Shown here: piece after piece, positions 36,783-47,546 of the stretch
Position numbering within the stretch: position 1 is the first letter of the stretch
Layout: each line of letters opens with the position of its first letter
Origin: Streptomyces parvus
GTDB taxonomy: Bacteria > Actinomycetota > Actinomycetes > Streptomycetales > Streptomycetaceae
DNA: 64,000 nt
Assembly: GCF_032121415.1 (NCBI RefSeq)
Contig: NZ_CP135079.1
Coordinates: forward strand, 2,976,001-3,040,000
Direction of reading: 5' to 3'
Made by a program: the position numbers and the translations under genes
Notes under the pieces: generated by a model
Database searches by the model: none
Told to the model about the DNA's origin: nothing
What the model saw: only the letters and a program-made list of their open reading frames with translations

Positions 36783-38840
36783 CTAGCTGTTGTTGTCCGG
36801 ACGGTCCTCGGGGATCGCCTCGGTGGACGGGGCGATGTCCTTGGTCAGGCCCGTCGGGGCGATCTCCGGCGGGGTGGCCGAGCCGTTGGCGCTGCCGTTG
36901 GTGAGGGCCAGCTCCTTGGGCGAGAGCACCGGGGGCCGCGTCGACGGGGTGCGCCGGGCGGATCCGGTCCAGGCCGGGCGGGCGGGGCGCTTGACGATGG
37001 GGGCGAAGATCTCGGCGATCTCGTCCTTGCCGAGCGTCTCCTTCTCCAGCAGTTCGAGCACCAGGGCGTCGAGGATGTCGCGGTTCTCGACGAGGATCTC
37101 CCACGCGTCGTTGTGGGCGGTCTCGATGAGCTTCTTGACCTCCTCGTCGACCAGGGCCGCGACTTCTTCCGAGTAGTCGCGCTGGTGGCCCATCTCGCGG
37201 CCCAGGAAGGGCTCCGAGTTGTCGCCGCCGAACTTGATCGCGCCGAGGCGCTCCGTCATGCCGTACTGCGTGACCATCGCGCGGGCCGTCGCCGTGGCCT
37301 TCTCGATGTCGTTCGCCGCACCGGTCGTCGGGTCGTGGAAGACCAGCTCCTCGGCCGCGCGCCCGCCCAGCATGTATGCCAGCTGGTCGAGCATCTCGTT
37401 GCGGGTCGTGGAGTACTTGTCCTCCTCCGGGAGCACCATCGTGTAACCGAGGGCGCGGCCGCGGGAGAGGATCGTGATCTTGTGGACCGGGTCCGACTGG
37501 GGGGAGGCCGCCGCGACCAGGGCGTGTCCGCCCTCGTGGTACGCGGTGATCTTCTTCTCCTTCTCGGACATGATCCGGGTCCGCTTCTGCGGGCCCGCCA
37601 CGACGCGGTCGATCGCCTCGTCGAGGCTCTCGTTGTCGATGAGCTTCTTGTTGCTGCGCGCCGTCAGGAGCGCCGCTTCGTTCAGCACGTTCGACAGGTC
37701 GGCGCCGGTGAAGCCGGGCGTGCGCCGGGCGACGGCGCCGAGGTCGACGCCCTCCGCCACGGGCTTGCCCTTCTGGTGCACCTTGAGGATCTCCAGGCGG
37801 CCCTGCATGTCGGGGCGGTCGACCGCGATCTGCCGGTCGAAGCGGCCCGGGCGCAGGAGCGCCGGGTCGAGGATGTCCGGGCGGTTCGTGGCGGCGATCA
37901 GGATGACGCCGCCCTTCACGTCGAACCCGTCCATCTCGACGAGCAGCTGGTTGAGCGTCTGCTCGCGCTCGTCGTGACCGCCGCCCATGCCGGCGCCGCG
38001 GTGGCGGCCGACGGCGTCGATCTCGTCGACGAAGACGATCGCCGGGGCGTTCGCCTTGGCCTGTTCGAAGAGGTCACGCACCCGGGAGGCACCGACACCG
38101 ACGAACATCTCGACGAAGTCGGAACCGGAGATCGAGTAGAACGGGACGCCCGCCTCGCCGGCGACGGCCCGGGCGAGCAGCGTCTTGCCCGTACCGGGCG
38201 GGCCGTAGAGCAGGACGCCCTTGGGGATCTTGGCGCCGACGGCCTGGAACTTCGCCGGCTCCTGGAGGAACTCCTTGATCTCGTGGAGCTCCTCGACGGC
38301 CTCGTCGGACCCCGCCACATCGGCGAAGGTCGTCTTGGGGGTGTCCTTGGTGATCAGCTTGGCCTTGGACTTGCCGAACTGCATGACCTTGGAACCGCCG
38401 CCCTGCATCTGATTCATCAGAAACAGGAAGACGACCACGATGAGGACGAAGGGCAGCAGCGAGAGGAGGATCGAGACGAACGGGGACTGCTTCGACGGCG
38501 AGACGGTGTAACCCTTCTCGATGTCACCCGCCTCGAACTTCGTCTGCAGCGTGTCGGCGAGCTCGACGCCCTGGTTGCCGATGTAGCTCGCCTGGAACTT
38601 GCTGCCGGACTCGCCTTCGAGCTTCTGGCCGTCCTTCAGTTCGATCTTGAGGATTTGTTCGTCACCGGTGGTCAGCTTTGCCTGCTCCACCTGGTCCTTG
38701 CTGATCGCCTGGATCACCTTGCCGGTGTCCACCGTCTTGTAGCCGCCCGACGAGCCGACGACCTGCATCAACACGACCACGGCGAGGACGGCCAGCACGA
38801 TCCAGATGACCGGCCCACGGAAGTATCGCTTCACGTCCAT
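36783..38840 (-). CDS. ftsH: FtsH, ATP-dependent membrane zinc protease
   Basis: A 685-residue FtsH. Membrane segments are at about 10-28 and 121-142, with a roughly 90-residue external domain between them. The AAA+ domain has Walker A GPPGTGKT (213-220), Walker [12 protein letters not shown] and the second region of homology ([20 protein letters not shown]). The protease has HEGGH (435-439) and a third ligand Asp near TGAANDIE. A disordered 75-residue tail ends in DRPDNNS. FtsH removes misassembled membrane proteins and regulators. It is 183 nt downstream of hpt, with room for its own promoter. Confidence 0.98.
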   Translation of the reverse strand: MDVKRYFRGPVIWIVLAVLAVVVLMQVVGSSGGYKTVDTGKVIQAISKDQVEQAKLTTGDEQILKIELKDGQKLEGESGSKFQASYIGNQGVELADTLQTKFEAGDIEKGYTVSPSKQSPFVSILLSLLPFVLIVVVFLFLMNQMQGGGSKVMQFGKSKAKLITKDTPKTTFADVAGSDEAVEELHEIKEFLQEPAKFQAVGAKIPKGVLLYGPPGTGKTLLARAVAGEAGVPFYSISGSDFVEMFVGVGASRVRDLFEQAKANAPAIVFVDEIDAVGRHRGAGMGGGHDEREQTLNQLLVEMDGFDVKGGVILIAATNRPDILDPALLRPGRFDRQIAVDRPDMQGRLEILKVHQKGKPVAEGVDLGAVARRTPGFTGADLSNVLNEAALLTARSNKKLIDNESLDEAIDRVVAGPQKRTRIMSEKEKKITAYHEGGHALVAAASPQSDPVHKITILSRGRALGYTMVLPEEDKYSTTRNEMLDQLAYMLGGRAAEELVFHDPTTGAANDIEKATATARAMVTQYGMTERLGAIKFGGDNSEPFLGREMGHQRDYSEEVAALVDEEVKKLIETAHNDAWEILVENRDILDALVLELLEKETLGKDEIAEIFAPIVKRPARPAWTGSARRTPSTRPPVLSPKELALTNGSANGSATPPEIAPTGLTKDIAPSTEAIPEDRPDNNS

Positions 38841-39023
38841 CCATACGGAGCGAAGACGCCCCGTCCCTCCTGCCCGTAGGTAAATGCTGCTGTTTGAAAA
38901 GAGTGTTCTTCGGACGGTACCTCAGCATGGGCACCCGCGACCGCTGGGTGCAGCGGAGAAACCTGCTTTCGAAGCTCCAACGGCCCGGAGGCGGTGAGGG
39001 TTCCCCGGCGGCCTGCCCGGGGG

Positions 39024-39578
39024 TCAGCCGCCGTAGACGTGCGGGGCCAGGGTGCCGACGAAGGGCAGGTTGCGGTACTTCTCCGCGTAGTCCAGCCCGT
39101 AGCCGACGACGAACTCGTTGGGGATGTCGAAACCGATCCACTTCACGTCGATCGCGACCTTTGCGGCATCCGGCTTGCGCAGCAGGGTGCACACCTCCAG
39201 CGAGGCTGGTTCCCGGGAGCCCAGGTTGGACAGCAGCCAGGACAGCGTCAGCCCGGAGTCGATGATGTCCTCGACGATCAGGACGTGCTTGCCCTTGATG
39301 TCGGTGTCGAGGTCCTTGAGGATCCGCACGACGCCGGAGGACTGGGTGCCCGCCCCGTACGAGGAGACGGCCATCCAGTCCATCGTGACGGGGGTGGACA
39401 GCGCGCGCGCCAGGTCCGCCATGACCATCACCGCGCCCTTGAGGACGCCGACGATCAGCAGGTCCTTGCCCGCGTACTCCGCGTCGATCTTCGCGGCCAG
39501 CTCGACGAGCTTCGCGTCGATCTCTTCCTTGGTGAGGAGCACCGACTGAAGGTCGGTACCCATGTCCTTCTCGTTCAC
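39024..39578 (-). CDS. hpt: Hypoxanthine phosphoribosyltransferase
   Basis: A 184-residue purine salvage enzyme making IMP or GMP from hypoxanthine or guanine and PRPP. The PRPP loop is [18 protein letters not shown], with [15 protein letters not shown] and the flexible loop [11 protein letters not shown]. The GTG at 39578 gives an N-terminus ([19 protein letters not shown]) resembling other Streptomyces proteins; an ATG five codons later at 39563 is an alternative. It follows tilS with a 92-nt gap, the widely conserved tilS-hpt-ftsH order. Confidence 0.96.
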   Translation of the reverse strand: MNEKDMGTDLQSVLLTKEEIDAKLVELAAKIDAEYAGKDLLIVGVLKGAVMVMADLARALSTPVTMDWMAVSSYGAGTQSSGVVRILKDLDTDIKGKHVLIVEDIIDSGLTLSWLLSNLGSREPASLEVCTLLRKPDAAKVAIDVKWIGFDIPNEFVVGYGLDYAEKYRNLPFVGTLAPHVYGG

Positions 39579-39670
39579 CCACGTCTCTTTCTGTGCTGCC
39601 GACGGCCCGACCGCCGGTCCGGGTGTGCCCGGGCGGGCGGCGGTTCGTCTGCACTTCAGCCGCTCGCGCG

Positions 39671-40783
39671 TCAGCTCTGCCGAATGACCAGTCTGCCACC
39701 CTGCCGCAGCGCCTCGACGCGGCCGGGCAGGTTGATGGCCCGCTGGCCGCGCCAGCCGGTGATCAGGCGGTCGACTTCTTCGAGGTGCCGGGCGAAGAGG
39801 GAGCCGGCGGGCGACCCGGCCTCGATCAGGGCGCGGCGCAGCACCCGGCGGCGTACGGCGGGGGGCAGGGCGTAGAGCCCCGCGCACTCCAGGCGGCCGG
39901 TCTCGTCGCGGACGGACACCTCGGCCTCGGCGGCCCAGGTGTCCAGGGCGTCGGCGTCGTCGCGGGAGAGCTGGGCGGTGCGGGCGAGGGCTTCGACGAC
40001 ACCTTTGCCGAGCGCCTTCTCCAGGGCGGGCAGCCCTTCGTGGCGGAGCCGCGAGCGGGTGTAGGCGGGGTCGATGTTGTGCGGGTCGTCCCAGACGGGG
40101 ATCGACTGGACCAGGCAGGCCTTGCGGGCGGTCTGCCGGTCGAGCTGGAGGAAGGGGCGCCGGTAGCGGCCGGCCGGTCCGGAGGCGGCGGCCATGCCGG
40201 AGAGCGAGCGGATGCCGGAGCCGCGGGCGAGGCCGAGGAGGACGGTCTCGGCCTGGTCGTCGCGGGTGTGGCCGAGGAGGACGGCGGCGGCGCCGTGGCG
40301 TTCGGCGGCGGCGTCCAGCGCGGCGTAGCGGGCGTCGCGGGCGGCGGCCTCGGGGCCGCCCTCGCGTCCGACGTGCACGGCGACGGCCTCGACGGGGTCG
40401 AGGTCCATGGCGGTGAGCCGGGTGACGACCTCGGCGGCGCGGAGGGCGGAGCCCGGCTGGAGGTTGTGGTCGACGGTGATGCCGCCGGCCCGGACGTCGA
40501 GCTTGCGGGCCTCGAAGGCGAGCGCGGAGGCGAGTGCCATGGAGTCGGCGCCGCCGGAGCAGGCGACGAGGACGAGCGGGGTGTCGGGCCGTTCGGGGAG
40601 GGCGGTGCGGGAGCTGCCCGCGGCGCCGGCCTCGGCGTAGGGGGAGCCGGCGGCGTGCGCGGGGCGCCTGGCCGCTTCGGCGGGCCGGTCGTGGCCGGCG
40701 TTCCGCTGGAATTCGGTGATGACGTCGTGGAGTACGCGGCGGACCGCCAGGCGTATCGCCGCGACCGCAGGATGGGGACCCAT
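39671..40783 (-). CDS. tilS: tRNA(Ile)-lysidine synthase
   Basis: A 370-residue enzyme that attaches lysine to C34 of the minor tRNA-Ile, changing it to read AUA. The PP-loop is SGGADS (76-81) in [27 protein letters not shown] and [15 protein letters not shown] are the other active-site motifs. About 40 low-complexity residues (28-68) lie between the first helix and the PP-loop, and the large C-terminal domain of the E. coli enzyme is absent, as in other actinobacteria. The ATG at 40783 follows AAGGG. Confidence 0.95.
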   Translation of the reverse strand: MGPHPAVAAIRLAVRRVLHDVITEFQRNAGHDRPAEAARRPAHAAGSPYAEAGAAGSSRTALPERPDTPLVLVACSGGADSMALASALAFEARKLDVRAGGITVDHNLQPGSALRAAEVVTRLTAMDLDPVEAVAVHVGREGGPEAAARDARYAALDAAAERHGAAAVLLGHTRDDQAETVLLGLARGSGIRSLSGMAAASGPAGRYRRPFLQLDRQTARKACLVQSIPVWDDPHNIDPAYTRSRLRHEGLPALEKALGKGVVEALARTAQLSRDDADALDTWAAEAEVSVRDETGRLECAGLYALPPAVRRRVLRRALIEAGSPAGSLFARHLEEVDRLITGWRGQRAINLPGRVEALRQGGRLVIRQS

Positions 40784-40980
40784 GTCCGGTGCCCTTCGTG
40801 GAGTTCGGGAGGTGCGTCGAGCGCCGGAACGCGTGAGTCCCGTCACTCAGAGTGCGTCGATGGTGACAGAGGCAAGCTGTTCATCGAGCATTGCACGCCT
40901 TCCCGGGCCTCCATGGTCCCTCGGATGGGTGATTGGGGGGCGAATATCGGTACCTCGGGGCGGTCCGGGGCGCCGGAGGG

Positions 40981-42114
40981 TCAGGATTCGGCCTTACGGT
41001 GCACGCGCGCGACCCAATCGGCGGGCTTGGCGATCTCGGCCTTGGTCGGGAGGGTGTTGGGCGAGGTCCAGACGCGGTTGAAGCCGTCCATGCCGACCTC
41101 GTCGACGACCGACCGTACGAACTTCTCGCCGTCCTTGTACTGGCGGAGCTTGGCGTCGAGGCCGAGGAGCTTGCGCAGGGCCTGGTCGAGGCGGCCGGCG
41201 CCCTGGGCGCGGCGCTGCTGGAACTTCTCCCGGATCTCGGAGACGGAGCCGACGACGTCGGGGCCGACGCCGTCCATGACGTAGTCGGCGTGTCCTTCGA
41301 GGAGGGACATGACGGCGGTGAGGCGGCCGAGGACCTCGCGCTGGGCGGGGGTCTGGACGATGTCGACGAGGCTGCGGGTGTCGCTCTCGCCCTGTTCGCC
41401 CTCGGGGCGGCCGCCGGAGAGGGACTGGGCGGCCTCGCGGAGGCGTTCCAGGAAGGTCGTCGGGTCGACGTCGGTCTCGTCGAGGAACGTCTGGATCTCG
41501 CCCCGGAGGTGGTCGCGGAGCCAGGGCACGCCGGTGAACTGGGTGCGGTGGGTCTCCTCGTGGAGGGCGACCCAGAGCCGGAAGTCGTGCGGGTCGACGT
41601 CCAGCTCGCGTTCGACGTGGACGATGTTGGGGGCGACGAGAAGGAGCCGGCCGCCGCCGTCGGCGGAGGCGGGCAGCTCTCTGGTGGCGGGGGCGAACGT
41701 CTCGTACTGGCCGAGCACCCGGGAGGCGAGGAACGAGAGCAGCATGCCCAGTTCGACGCCGGTGACCTTGCCGCCGACCGCGCCGAGGACGGCGCCGCCG
41801 GGTCCGCCGGAGCGGCGGCTCTCCATCTTGGCGAGCAGGGGCTGGAGGAGTTCGCGGAAGCCGGCGACGTTGGCCCTGATCCAGCCGGGGCGGTCGACGA
41901 CGAGGACGGGGGTGTCCTCGGGTTCGGCGCCTTCGGGGATCATCCGGGTGAAGAGCCGGACGTGCTCCTCGGAGGCTTTGGCGTGCCGCCGGAGCTCCGC
42001 GACGACGGCGCGCGCTTCCTCGCGGCTGATGTCGGGTCCGGGCCGCACGAGTCGGGTCGCGGTCGCCACCGCGAGATTCCAGTCGACCATCTGGGCACCA
42101 CCGATGCTCGTCAT
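40981..42114 (-). CDS. Zincin-like metalloprotease family protein (DUF2342)
   Basis: A 377-residue protein of the actinobacterial DUF2342 family, sometimes labelled 'coenzyme F420 biosynthesis-associated'. The zincin motif is LWVALHEETHRTQF (HExxH), with HADYVMDGVG downstream as the likely third-ligand region. No signal peptide, so it is cytoplasmic. Its substrate is unknown. It sits between the D,D-carboxypeptidase and tilS on the same strand, a conserved arrangement as I recall. The ATG at 42114 starts MTSIGGAQMVDWNLAVATA. Confidence 0.87.
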   Translation of the reverse strand: MTSIGGAQMVDWNLAVATATRLVRPGPDISREEARAVVAELRRHAKASEEHVRLFTRMIPEGAEPEDTPVLVVDRPGWIRANVAGFRELLQPLLAKMESRRSGGPGGAVLGAVGGKVTGVELGMLLSFLASRVLGQYETFAPATRELPASADGGGRLLLVAPNIVHVERELDVDPHDFRLWVALHEETHRTQFTGVPWLRDHLRGEIQTFLDETDVDPTTFLERLREAAQSLSGGRPEGEQGESDTRSLVDIVQTPAQREVLGRLTAVMSLLEGHADYVMDGVGPDVVGSVSEIREKFQQRRAQGAGRLDQALRKLLGLDAKLRQYKDGEKFVRSVVDEVGMDGFNRVWTSPNTLPTKAEIAKPADWVARVHRKAES

Positions 42115-42184
42115 GCGTCAACCGTACGTGAGCCTGTCGTCCCTTGGTGGGGTCTTGCAGGGCTCTTCGGGTACGGCCCTGTGC

Positions 42185-43660
42185 TCAGCCGCCTGTTCCG
42201 GCGAGTGCGGTGGCCAGGGCGTCGAGGGCGGGTTCGGCCTCGGTCGCGTGGCGGCTGCCGGAGGCGAGGAAGGCGAAGGCGAGCAGGCGGCCCTGGCGGT
42301 CGACGACGGTGCCGGCGAGGGAGTTGACGCCCAGGAGGGTGCCGGTCTTGGCGCGGATCAGGCCGGTGCCTTCGGCGTCCGGCGCGTACCGGCCGCCGAG
42401 GGTGCCGCTGAAGCCGGCGATCGGGAGGCCGGTGAAGACCGGGCGGAGTCCGGGGCGGTCGGGGTCGGCGACGCGGGCGAGGAGCGCGGTGAGGAGGGCG
42501 GGGGTGACCCGGTCCTTGCGGTCCAGGCCGCTGCCGTCGGCGAAGCGGGCGCCGGCCACCGGGACCTTGAGCTTCCTCAACTCGTTGGTGACGGCGCGGC
42601 GGGCCCCGGCGAACGAGGCGCTCTCGCCCTTGGCGATGGCGGTCTGCCGGGCGAGGGCCTCGGCGATGTCGTTGTCGCTGTTGGTGAGGGTGCGCTCGAC
42701 GAGGGCGGCGAGCGGGGCGGAGCGGTGGGTGGCGACGGTGCGGGCCTCGTCGGCGGCTCGGGCCTCGCGGGGGGCGCCGGTGACCTTGACGCCCGCCTTC
42801 TTCAGCGTTGCGGCGAAGGTGCGGGCGGCGTCGCCCGCGGGGTCTTCGGTGCGCTTGGCGGGTCCGCGGTCCGTGTCGTTGACGCGGCCCTCGTTGACCA
42901 TCAGGGCGGTGACGGGCGCGATGTTCTCGTTGGGGCTGATCGGGTGGAGCACGGGGCCGGTGTAGCGGGAGATGTCGTACGTGAGCCGTACGGAGTCCTG
43001 GTCCTCCTCGCGCAGAGCCTCGGCGGCGTCGGCGGCCATCTCGCGCAGGGCCGCCCTGCTGAGCGTGGGGTCGCCGCCGCCGACGAGGGTGAGGGTGCGG
43101 GAGTCGGGGGACAGCGCGGCGGTGGTCGTGATGCGGTGGTCGGGGCCGAGGACGGAGAGGGCCGCGGTGGCGGTGGCGATCTTGATGGTGGAGGCCGGGG
43201 TCATCGGGGCGGTGGCGCCCTGCCCGTACAGCTGCTCGCCGGTGGCGGTGTCGATGACGGACGCGGCGACCTTGTCGCCGAGGCCGGGCGCGCCGATGAG
43301 CGGGGCGAGGGTGTCGCGGAGCGCGGCGGGGTCCTGGGGAGCGTCGTGGGTGGTGGTGCCGAGGGCGGGCAGGACGGCCGGGGCGCTGGGGGCCGGGCGG
43401 GGGCCCTCGGGCGTCGGGCGTCCGTGATGTGCGCCACCTGTGCGGTCACCGGCGGCTGCCAGTGCCCGCTCGGCCTTACGCTGACCGTTGTCCCAGGGGC
43501 CGGCGGCGAGGACGGCGCCGGTTGCGACGACCAGGCCGAGCGTTGCGGAGCCTGCGATCACCTGCCAGGTGTACGCCCCGTTGCGCTTCTTCGTCAGGAT
43601 CTTCGGCCCGCCCCACCGGTCCGAGGGGCGCATCGAGGGTTCTTCCACCTGCTCGGCCAC
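42185..43660 (-). CDS. dacB: D-alanyl-D-alanine carboxypeptidase/endopeptidase (PBP4 type)
   Basis: A 491-residue class C penicillin-binding protein with one N-terminal membrane anchor ([23 protein letters not shown]). The three active-site motifs are visible: STIK (SxxK) in [19 protein letters not shown] (SxN) in [15 protein letters not shown] and KTG in [15 protein letters not shown]. These enzymes remove terminal D-Ala or cut cross-links in peptidoglycan. The inter-motif insert typical of PBP4 is present. The GTG at 43660 has AAAGGGG upstream. It is divergent from ppa. Confidence 0.94.
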   Translation of the reverse strand: MAEQVEEPSMRPSDRWGGPKILTKKRNGAYTWQVIAGSATLGLVVATGAVLAAGPWDNGQRKAERALAAAGDRTGGAHHGRPTPEGPRPAPSAPAVLPALGTTTHDAPQDPAALRDTLAPLIGAPGLGDKVAASVIDTATGEQLYGQGATAPMTPASTIKIATATAALSVLGPDHRITTTAALSPDSRTLTLVGGGDPTLSRAALREMAADAAEALREEDQDSVRLTYDISRYTGPVLHPISPNENIAPVTALMVNEGRVNDTDRGPAKRTEDPAGDAARTFAATLKKAGVKVTGAPREARAADEARTVATHRSAPLAALVERTLTNSDNDIAEALARQTAIAKGESASFAGARRAVTNELRKLKVPVAGARFADGSGLDRKDRVTPALLTALLARVADPDRPGLRPVFTGLPIAGFSGTLGGRYAPDAEGTGLIRAKTGTLLGVNSLAGTVVDRQGRLLAFAFLASGSRHATEAEPALDALATALAGTGG

Positions 43661-43746
43661 CGCTGACCAGCCCCTTTCGCGAGCACACTTCTGCGTGGGG
43701 GACACTTAATCACCAGTCGTATGTGTTGATCATGGAGGAGCCACCC

Positions 43747-44241
43747 GTGGAGTTCGACGTCACCATCGAGATCCCGAAGGGTTCGCGGAACAAGTACGAG
43801 GTGGACCACGAGACCGGTCGGATCCGCCTGGACCGTCGACTCTTCACCTCGACCAGCTACCCGGCCGACTACGGCTTCGTCGAGAACACCCTCGGCGAGG
43901 ACGGCGACCCGCTGGACGCGCTGGTCATCCTGGACGAGCCGACCTTCCCCGGTTGCCTCATCAAGTGCCGTGCCATCGGCATGTTCCGGATGACCGACGA
44001 GGCGGGCGGCGACGACAAGCTGCTCTGCGTCCCGGCGTCCGACCCGCGCGTGGAGCACCTGCGCGACATCCACCACGTGTCGGAGTTCGACCGCCTGGAG
44101 ATCCAGCACTTCTTCGAGGTCTACAAGGACCTGGAGCCGGGCAAGTCCGTCGAGGGCGCCGACTGGGTCGGCCGCGCCGAGGCGGAGGCCGAGATCGAGG
44201 CCTCCTACAAGCGTCTTGAGGCGCAGGGCGGCGCGCACTGA
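43747..44241 (+). CDS. ppa: Inorganic pyrophosphatase
   Basis: A 164-residue family I soluble pyrophosphatase that pulls biosynthetic reactions forward by hydrolysing PPi. Metal-binding acidic residues are in [21 protein letters not shown], and [15 protein letters not shown] and RDIHHVSEF are family features. The GTG at 43747 follows GGAGGAG. It is monocistronic, ended by a clear hairpin 45 nt downstream. Confidence 0.97.
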   Translation: MEFDVTIEIPKGSRNKYEVDHETGRIRLDRRLFTSTSYPADYGFVENTLGEDGDPLDALVILDEPTFPGCLIKCRAIGMFRMTDEAGGDDKLLCVPASDPRVEHLRDIHHVSEFDRLEIQHFFEVYKDLEPGKSVEGADWVGRAEAEAEIEASYKRLEAQGGAH

Positions 44242-44285
44242 CGTCCCTCTTCCGGTTCCGTTTGTGAGCCGGGCGGCCGTCTTCG

Positions 44286-44321
44286 AACGGGCGGCACACC
44301 TTCATGGGTGTGCCGCCCGTT
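44286..44321 (+). terminator. Terminator after ppa
   Basis: A perfect 15-bp stem, 44286-44300 with 44307-44321, and a TTCATG loop. It stands 45 nt after the ppa stop and before the ThrE-type gene, isolating the two units. Confidence 0.8.
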
Positions 44322-44431
44322 TCGCTGTCCGCACTTCCACGCGTGCGGGGCCCATGGCGGTGGCCATACTGGGCACACGTGCGGCGGGGCACCCCCAATG
44401 ACGTGCAGTCGAGCAGGAACGAGGTCGAGTG

Positions 44432-46132
44432 GTGGCGGAATCGGGCGGTCCTGAGGACCAGAAGCCCCAGTCCGACGAGGCGCGGAGCGCTTTCGCTCCG
44501 CCCGCCGGGACGATGCATCCGGTGTCGCCGCCCGAGGAGGACCACCCGACGTCGGAGTTCGCGATCCCGACCGGGGTGCAGCCGGAACCGCACGGTCCGG
44601 CCGGCTCGGGCGGGGGCTCCGGGGGCGGTTCGAACTCCGACACGCTGAGTTCCGCTTTCACCCCGCCGAGCACGTACACGGCCCAGCAGTCACCGCCCGC
44701 CTTCACCCCGGCGCAGGGCATTCCGATGGTCAAGCTGACCAAGGAGGCGCCCTGGCAGGACCGGATGCGCACGATGCTGCGGATGCCGGTGACCGAGCGT
44801 CCCGCGGCCGAGTCGATCCAGCGCACCGACGACGACACGGGTCCGGCCGTGCCGCGCGTGCTCGACCTGACGCTGCGTATCGGGGAGCTGCTGCTGGCGG
44901 GCGGCGAGGGCGCCGAGGACGTCGAGGCGGCGATGTTCGCGGTGACCCGGTCCTACGGCCTGGACCGCAGCGAGCCGACGGTCACGTTCACCCTGCTGTC
45001 CATCTCGCACCAGCCGTCGCTGGTCGACGACCCCGTGACGGCGAGCCGCACCGTACGCCGCCGGGGCACCGACTACACCCGCCTGGCCGCGGTGTTCCGG
45101 CTGGTCGACGACATCACGAGCGCGGACACCGAGGTGTCGCTGGAGGAGGCCTACCGGCGGCTCGCGGAGATCCGCCGTAACCGTCACCCGTACCCGGGCT
45201 GGGTGCTGACGGCGGCCGCCGGGCTGCTGGCCGGTTCGGCCTCCGTACTGGTCGGCGGTGGGTTCCTGGTGTTCCTGGTGGCGGCGGCGGGCGCGATGCT
45301 CGGCGACCGGCTGGCGTGGCTGTGCGCCGGGCGCGGGCTGCCGGAGTTCTACCAGTTCACGGTGGCCGCGATGCCGCCCGCCGCGATGGGGGTGGCCCTG
45401 ACCCTGACCCATTCGACGGACGTCCGCCCCTCCGCGGTGATCACCGGTGGGCTGTTCGCGCTGCTGCCGGGGCGGGCGCTGGTGGCGGGCGTCCAGGACG
45501 GGCTGACCGGTTACTACATCACCGCCTCGGCCCGGCTGCTCGAAGTCATGTACTTCTTCATCGGGATCGTCGCGGGCGTCCTGATCGTCCTCTACCTGGG
45601 GCTCCAGCTGGGGGCGCAGCTCAACCCCGAGGCCCGGTTCACGCCGTACAACGAGCCGGTGGTCCAGATCCTGGCGTCGATGGCGCTGAGCCTCGCCTTC
45701 GCCGTGCTGCTCCAGCAGGAGCGGTCGACCGTGCTGGCGGTCACCCTGAACGGCGGGGTGGCCTGGATCATCTTCGGGGCGATGGCCCGGACCGGGGACA
45801 TCTCGCCGGTCGCGGCGACGGCGGTGGCGGCCGGTCTGGTGGGCCTGTTCGGCCAGCTGTTCTCGCGCTACCGGTTCCACTCCTCGCTGCCGTACATCAC
45901 GGCGGCGATCGGGCCGCTGCTGCCCGGTTCGGCGACGTACTTCGGTCTGCTGGGCGTGGCGCAGAACGAGCTGGACACCGGGCTGGCCTCGCTGTCGACG
46001 GCGGTCGCGACGGCGCTGGCCATCGCGATCGGGGTGAACCTGGGGAGCGAGATCTCGCGGCTGTTCATGGGGGCGCCGGGCGCGATCGGCGGGGCGAGCC
46101 GCCGGGCGGCGAAGCGGACCAGGGGGTTCTGA
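44432..46132 (+). CDS. ThrE-type threonine/serine exporter family membrane protein
   Basis: A 566-residue protein fusing the two halves of the ThrE family. A 130-residue Pro/Ser/Gly-rich cytoplasmic leader precedes the DUF1212 domain (RVLDLTLRIGELLLAGGEGAEDVEAAMFAVTRSYG) and about ten membrane helices, ending in a DUF3815-type half (VLAVTLNGGVAWIIFGAMA..., RFHSSLPYITAAIGPLLPGSATY). ThrE exports threonine and serine with the proton gradient in Corynebacterium. Two GTG codons are adjacent, 44429 and 44432; the second has better spacing to GAGG. Confidence 0.9.
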   Translation: MAESGGPEDQKPQSDEARSAFAPPAGTMHPVSPPEEDHPTSEFAIPTGVQPEPHGPAGSGGGSGGGSNSDTLSSAFTPPSTYTAQQSPPAFTPAQGIPMVKLTKEAPWQDRMRTMLRMPVTERPAAESIQRTDDDTGPAVPRVLDLTLRIGELLLAGGEGAEDVEAAMFAVTRSYGLDRSEPTVTFTLLSISHQPSLVDDPVTASRTVRRRGTDYTRLAAVFRLVDDITSADTEVSLEEAYRRLAEIRRNRHPYPGWVLTAAAGLLAGSASVLVGGGFLVFLVAAAGAMLGDRLAWLCAGRGLPEFYQFTVAAMPPAAMGVALTLTHSTDVRPSAVITGGLFALLPGRALVAGVQDGLTGYYITASARLLEVMYFFIGIVAGVLIVLYLGLQLGAQLNPEARFTPYNEPVVQILASMALSLAFAVLLQQERSTVLAVTLNGGVAWIIFGAMARTGDISPVAATAVAAGLVGLFGQLFSRYRFHSSLPYITAAIGPLLPGSATYFGLLGVAQNELDTGLASLSTAVATALAIAIGVNLGSEISRLFMGAPGAIGGASRRAAKRTRGF

Positions 46133-46167
46133 GCCCGCGCCCGGGCCGCGCCCCGTACGGACGACAG

Positions 46168-46198
46168 CGCCCCACCCCGGAGCTTCCGGGGTGGGGCG
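46168..46198. terminator. Bidirectional terminator, ThrE gene and DedA gene
   Basis: A 14-bp perfect stem (46168-46181 with 46185-46198) closes a GCT triloop between convergent genes. Confidence 0.8.
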
Positions 46199-46224
46199 TT
46201 CTCCTGCCCGCGTACGGAGTGGGG

Positions 46225-46941
46225 TCAGCGCTTGGCGTGCCGGCCGCGCTGGCCGGAGGAGGGGCCGCTACCGCCCGGGGGGCGGCCGGAGCCGTCGCCC
46301 GCCTCGGCCACGGCGGCCTTCTTGCCCTGGCTGCGGGCCCGCAGCACCTCGATCACGATCGGCACGACGGAGATGAGCACGATCAGGATGAGGATCATCT
46401 CGATGTGCTCGTGCACGAAGTCGATCTTGCCGAGGAGGGCTCCGAGCACGGTGACGCCGACGCCCCAGAGGACCGCGCCGACGATGTTGTACGTGATGAA
46501 GGAGCGGTAGTTCATCCGGCTGACGCCCGCGATGATCGGCGTGAACGTACGCACGATGGGCACGAAGCGCGCCAGGACCAGGGACTTCGGGCCGTGCTTC
46601 TCGAAGAACTCGTGGGCCTTCTCCACGTTCTCCTGCTTGAAGAGGCGGGAGTCGGGGCGCTTGAAGAGGGCGGGGCCGACCTTGCGGCCGAAGAGATAGC
46701 CCACCTGGTCGCCGACGATCGCGGCCACCGCGATCAGCGTGCAGACCAGCCAGAGCGGGTACTTCAGCTGTCCCGTGGTCACCAGCAGACCCGTGGTGAA
46801 CAGCAGCGAGTCGCCGGGCAGGAAGAACCCGATCAGGAGGCCGGACTCGGCGAAGACGATGAGGAGCAGGCCGGGGAGCCCGAACGTGTTGAGCAGATAG
46901 TCCGGGTCCAGCCAGCTCGGTCCGAGCGCAAGCGTATTCAA
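46225..46941 (-). CDS. DedA-family membrane protein
   Basis: A 238-residue protein with the DedA/SNARE-associated pattern: SGLLIGFFLPGDSLLFTTGLL, IVGDQVGYLFGRKVG, FFEKHGPKSLVLARFVPIVRTFTPIIAGVSRM and NIVGAVLWGVGVTVLGALLG. The conserved Arg in RFVPIVRTF and the acidic residue near LPGDS are family hallmarks. DedA proteins act in membrane lipid turnover (undecaprenyl-phosphate recycling or lipid scrambling). The TTG at 46941 follows GGAG; the frame could extend to 47001 without a better start. The C-terminal tail is basic and Gly/Ser-rich. Confidence 0.88.
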   Translation of the reverse strand: MNTLALGPSWLDPDYLLNTFGLPGLLLIVFAESGLLIGFFLPGDSLLFTTGLLVTTGQLKYPLWLVCTLIAVAAIVGDQVGYLFGRKVGPALFKRPDSRLFKQENVEKAHEFFEKHGPKSLVLARFVPIVRTFTPIIAGVSRMNYRSFITYNIVGAVLWGVGVTVLGALLGKIDFVHEHIEMILILIVLISVVPIVIEVLRARSQGKKAAVAEAGDGSGRPPGGSGPSSGQRGRHAKR

Positions 46942-47092
46942 GGGTCCGGGCTCCAGGATGAGGGGTGCGATGGCGGCTCTGTGGCCGCCCCAAGCTATCA
47001 ACGCCCGATGCGTGCCCGTGGTTCCAGTGGCGTACAGCGGGAATGCGCATCCTACGAAGCGGCCCGAAGCTGATCACAGGAGGTGCCACCAC

Positions 47093-47458
47093 ATGGGCAT
47101 TGAGGAATTCGGCGGCGGCCAGACGGCACAGGCGGACGTGCTGGTCGTCACCACGAACGACGTGCCCGGCTACCAGGTGACCCAGGTCATCGGCGAGGTC
47201 TTCGGGCTGACCGTACGGTCGCGGCACCTCGGCAGCCAGATCGGGGCCGGGCTGAAGTCGATGATCGGCGGCGAGCTGAAGGGGCTGACCAAGACGCTGG
47301 TCGAGACCCGTAACCAGGCGATGGAGCGGCTCGTGGAGCAGGCGCGGGTCCGGGGCGCCAACGCGGTCCTGATGATGCGCTTCGACGTGACCGAGGCGGC
47401 GGACGTGGGCACGGAGGTCTGCGCGTACGGGACGGCGGCGGTGATCAGCAAGGTGTGA
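47093..47458 (+). CDS. YbjQ/UPF0145-family protein
   Basis: A 121-residue YbjQ-type protein: VLVVTTNDVPGYQVTQVIGEVFGLTVRS at the start, then LVETRNQAMERLVEQARVRGANAVLMMRFD. The family forms ring-shaped pentamers and is sometimes called heavy-metal binding, though few ligands are conserved; the function is unclear. AGGAGG sits 9 nt before the ATG. It is divergent from the dedA gene. Confidence 0.93.
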   Translation: MGIEEFGGGQTAQADVLVVTTNDVPGYQVTQVIGEVFGLTVRSRHLGSQIGAGLKSMIGGELKGLTKTLVETRNQAMERLVEQARVRGANAVLMMRFDVTEAADVGTEVCAYGTAAVISKV

Positions 47459-47534
47459 CGCGGTGCGGCCCGGCGCCCGGCAGGACGCGGCTTCGACCCG
47501 GTCAGCCTTGGGCGTTATGTACGTTTTGCCGCTC

Positions 47535-47540
47535 TAGGGT
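47535..47540 (+). promoter_or_regulatory. -10 hexamer of ClC gene (leaderless)
   Basis: TAGGGT lies 6 nt before the GTG at 47547. There is no ribosome-binding site, so a leaderless mRNA is predicted. Confidence 0.55.
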
Positions 47541-47546
47541 GGGCCG

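Noticed and set aside
36738..38879. 713-codon frame opposite ftsH
   Set aside because: Antisense shadow of ftsH without family features.
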